Source: Crocinitomicaceae bacterium (GTDB lineage Bacteria; Bacteroidota; Bacteroidia; Flavobacteriales_D; Sanyastnellaceae). Taken from it: 34,895 nt of DNA. The stretch is from assembly GCA_002690915.1 (NCBI GenBank), contig NZGF01000082.1, positions 1 through 34,895 of the forward strand, written 5' to 3'. The notes under the pieces are model-generated. The model did no database searches. It saw only the letters and a list, made by a program, of their open reading frames with translations, and was not told the DNA's origin. Positions 32,964 to 34,895 of this stretch are shown here, piece by piece; the stretch's first letter is position 1, and every line of letters starts with the position of its first letter. Both the position numbers and the translations under genes were made by a program.

Positions 32964-33965
32964 ATGGACGGGAAACGCGCTGGTCAAAGTACTCCACGAT
33001 CGGAAGGCAAGAGCAAAAGTAAGCGCCCCCTCCTGGTTGCTGTCATCGGTCCGACAGCAGTGGGTAAAACCAAGCTTGCCATAACCATCGCAAAGGCCTT
33101 AAAATGTGAGATTCTGAATGCCGATTCACGTCAGGTGTACCGCGGCATGCCCATTGGCACAGCGCAACCCACACAATTGGAACGAGCAGCTGTGCCTCAC
33201 CACTTTGTCGATTTTGTTGAGCCAGATGCCCTTTACAGCGCCGGACAATTTGAATCCGATGCCATGGCATGGCTGGAACAGCGGTTCGCGAACGAAAAGT
33301 GCGCTGTGCTCTGCGGCGGCAGTGGGTTGTATATAAAAGCCGCTCTGAAAGGCCTCGATCCGGTACCTGCTGATTTGACCATTCGAACCCAATTGAATAC
33401 CCGATTAGAAAAAGAAGGATTGGATTCACTGGTGGAAGAACTGAAGAAGTTGGATGCCTATCACGCAGCCACGATGGATACTCAGAATCCTCAACGCGTG
33501 GTTCGTGCATTGGAGGTGTGCTTGAGCAGCGGCAGGCCATTTTCCAGCTTTCACACCGGCACAACGACCCAGCGCCCCTTCGACACGTTCGTTATCGGGT
33601 TAAAGATGGAGCGTGAGGAACTGATCGATCGCATCAACCGCCGAACGGACCTCATGATGGAAGCGGGATTAAAAGCAGAGGTCGAGGATTTGCGCCCCCA
33701 CTGGAACGCCAATGCGCTCCAGACAGTGGGTTATCGGGAGTGGAAGGCCCACTTCTCCGGTGAATGGACCGAAGCCCAAGTAGCCGAAGAAATCAAACTC
33801 CGCACACGTCAATTTGCCAAGCGGCAGATGACTTGGTTCCAAAAAATGGAGGACGTGCATTGGTTTCATCCCAATCAAATCGAGAACATCGCTGAAGCTT
33901 TACGCGTTGAATGTGAAGACCGAGGGTGGGGTGCCTTCCAATTGACCCAAAACAATGGCGAGTAA
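32964..33965 (+). CDS. miaA: tRNA dimethylallyltransferase MiaA
   Basis: 333 residues. The P-loop GPTAVGKT is at 29-36, followed by NADSRQVYRGM (52-62) and the GGSGLYI block, all diagnostic of MiaA. The enzyme transfers a dimethylallyl group to A37 of tRNAs that read UNN codons. The first ~20 residues are Lys/Arg/Ser-rich and precede the usual MiaA start; the ATG at 32964 directly follows the upstream stop and no closer ATG exists before the P-loop. The gene overlaps the start of mutS2 by 11 bp. Length is close to the family norm of about 300. Confidence 0.95.
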   Translation: MDGKRAGQSTPRSEGKSKSKRPLLVAVIGPTAVGKTKLAITIAKALKCEILNADSRQVYRGMPIGTAQPTQLERAAVPHHFVDFVEPDALYSAGQFESDAMAWLEQRFANEKCAVLCGGSGLYIKAALKGLDPVPADLTIRTQLNTRLEKEGLDSLVEELKKLDAYHAATMDTQNPQRVVRALEVCLSSGRPFSSFHTGTTTQRPFDTFVIGLKMEREELIDRINRRTDLMMEAGLKAEVEDLRPHWNANALQTVGYREWKAHFSGEWTEAQVAEEIKLRTRQFAKRQMTWFQKMEDVHWFHPNQIENIAEALRVECEDRGWGAFQLTQNNGE

Positions 33966-34895
33966 AGCAAAAAACGCACGGCGCAAGCCAAGAACGAATT
34001 CAGACGGGCGGATGGCTCATTTCGATGACCAGACCGCCAAGGACCTCGAATTCGATGTGGTCAAAACGCTGCTGCTGAATCATTGCCATAACCCGACTGC
34101 GGTAGACCGTGCCAAGCAACTTCACCCCAGAGTCAACCACAAATTGTGGCGTCGAGAATTGGAACGGACCAAAGAATTCCTCAATCTCCGAACTGAAGGC
34201 GTCCCCTTCCCAGCGGTGGGTGGGGAAGAAATTGCCGCAGATAACGAACGCCTTGCCGTTCGGGATTCGGTACTTGATGAAGCTGGTTTTAATCGCATCC
34301 GAAGCGCAACCGAAACAGTCAACGGAATCATCGAGTCGTTAGAAGACAAAGCCGAAGGTTTTCCTCGATTGCATGAACTCATCGACGGCATCGAGGCCAA
34401 TGAAGAACTCCCGAAAGCCATTGACAGTGTATTCGATACCAAGGGGGAAGTCCGCAGCAATGCATCGCCCAAGCTGATACAAATACGGGAAGAGAAGGTC
34501 CGATTGCGACGAAACTTGAACCGACAGTTTCTAAAAGAGCTAAAGAAGAACGAAGAGCGCGGGTGGCTGGCCGACACCAAAGAGGGGTTCATCAATCAGC
34601 GCCGCGTGCTCGCTGTCAATAGCACGCACAAGCGAAAAATCTCCGGCACGGCCCTCGGGCAATCAAAGAATGCCTCCATCACCTTCATCGAACCCGCGTC
34701 GACGGTGTCTTTGAATTTCGAAATGGAGATGCTCCAGGATGACGAACGCAAAGAAATTCACCGCATCCTGCGCGCATTGACGCAGCAGATTCGGCGCTTC
34801 CTGCCAGATCTCCGCTCCTACCATGGCCTTCTGGTCGAATTAGATTGGGCGCGAGCGAAAGCGCAACTGGCTCAGGAAATGGATGCCGACCTCCC
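33955..34895 (+). CDS. mutS2: Endonuclease MutS2, N-terminal part (cut by window)
   Basis: 313 full codons are visible and the frame is open at the right edge. The sequence has the MutS2 N-terminal pattern: AKDLEFDVVKTLLLNHC near the start, helical core regions (LKKNEERGWL, then INQRRVLAVNSTHKRKISGTALGQSKNASITFIEP), and the clamp ending EKEIHRIL-like DERKEIHRILRALTQQIR. The ATPase, KOW and Smr nuclease parts lie beyond the window. MutS2 acts on branched DNA and suppresses recombination, and in some bacteria also rescues stalled ribosomes. I begin it at the ATG at 33955, which overlaps miaA by 11 bp; the ATG at 34012 is a good alternative, because the first 19 residues are only basic and polar. 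Confidence 0.88.
   Translation, partial: MASKAKNARRKPRTNSDGRMAHFDDQTAKDLEFDVVKTLLLNHCHNPTAVDRAKQLHPRVNHKLWRRELERTKEFLNLRTEGVPFPAVGGEEIAADNERLAVRDSVLDEAGFNRIRSATETVNGIIESLEDKAEGFPRLHELIDGIEANEELPKAIDSVFDTKGEVRSNASPKLIQIREEKVRLRRNLNRQFLKELKKNEERGWLADTKEGFINQRRVLAVNSTHKRKISGTALGQSKNASITFIEPASTVSLNFEMEMLQDDERKEIHRILRALTQQIRRFLPDLRSYHGLLVELDWARAKAQLAQEMDADL

Overview
The window looks like a piece of a marine Bacteroidota chromosome, most likely Flavobacteriales. The signs are a type IX secretion (T9SS) C-terminal sorting domain, a YtxJ-type bacilliredoxin, a fused alpha/beta 2-oxoacid dehydrogenase E1, several secreted proteins with 'DDGSC'-type Cys/Asp motifs, TAnnTTTG-type promoter elements and almost no Shine-Dalgarno sequences. 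Genus and species cannot be told from the sequence.

Region 1 (1-19,344, all minus strand) is a long run of genes for exported proteins that appears dedicated to a sulfated polysaccharide. In transcription order it contains: a T9SS-sorted jelly-roll-like protein; two lipoprotein sulfatases (iduronate-2-sulfatase-like and arylsulfatase-like); a formylglycine-generating enzyme (FGE/SUMF1) with both catalytic cysteines and its own lipobox; two large outer-membrane beta-barrels; two surface-type lipoproteins; a GH2/GH5-like TIM-barrel hydrolase; a third lipoprotein sulfatase; a parallel beta-helix protein; a protein with two copies of a ~100-residue domain; and a BNR/Asp-box repeat protein that runs off the left edge. 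From 19,344 to 3,728 the genes overlap or lie within about 50 bp, as in one operon. All thirteen products carry export signals. There is no SusC/SusD pair, regulator or cytosolic sugar enzyme, so this resembles a polysaccharide-utilisation locus with a non-canonical outer-membrane module. This is the best candidate in the window for an undescribed system.

Region 2 (19,461-28,986) mixes housekeeping and envelope genes: a saccharopine-dehydrogenase-like enzyme with a TTG start, a TonB-like protein coupled to a 1015-residue repeat/coiled-coil protein, a DAO-family FAD oxidoreductase, an outer-membrane protein with TSP3 calcium repeats and a SPOR-like end, and a COG2509 FAD dehydrogenase. A strong bidirectional terminator separates the last two genes.

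Region 3 (29,063-34,895) holds core genes: fused E1, a small helical orphan, a membrane-anchored TPR-like protein, then ytxJ, a pRiA4b ORF-3-like gene, miaA and the start of mutS2. A compact inverted repeat carrying two opposed TAnnTTTG boxes lies between the TPR-like gene and ytxJ.

Hand counts in single 60-base lines give about 47-48% GC inside the sulfatase operon (4201-4260, 10021-10080) and 60-62% in the BNR gene and the E1 gene (1201-1260, 29101-29160), so the operon may be an island. The longest non-coding gap is 116 bp (19,345-19,460). I saw no tRNA, rRNA, CRISPR array or insertion sequence.
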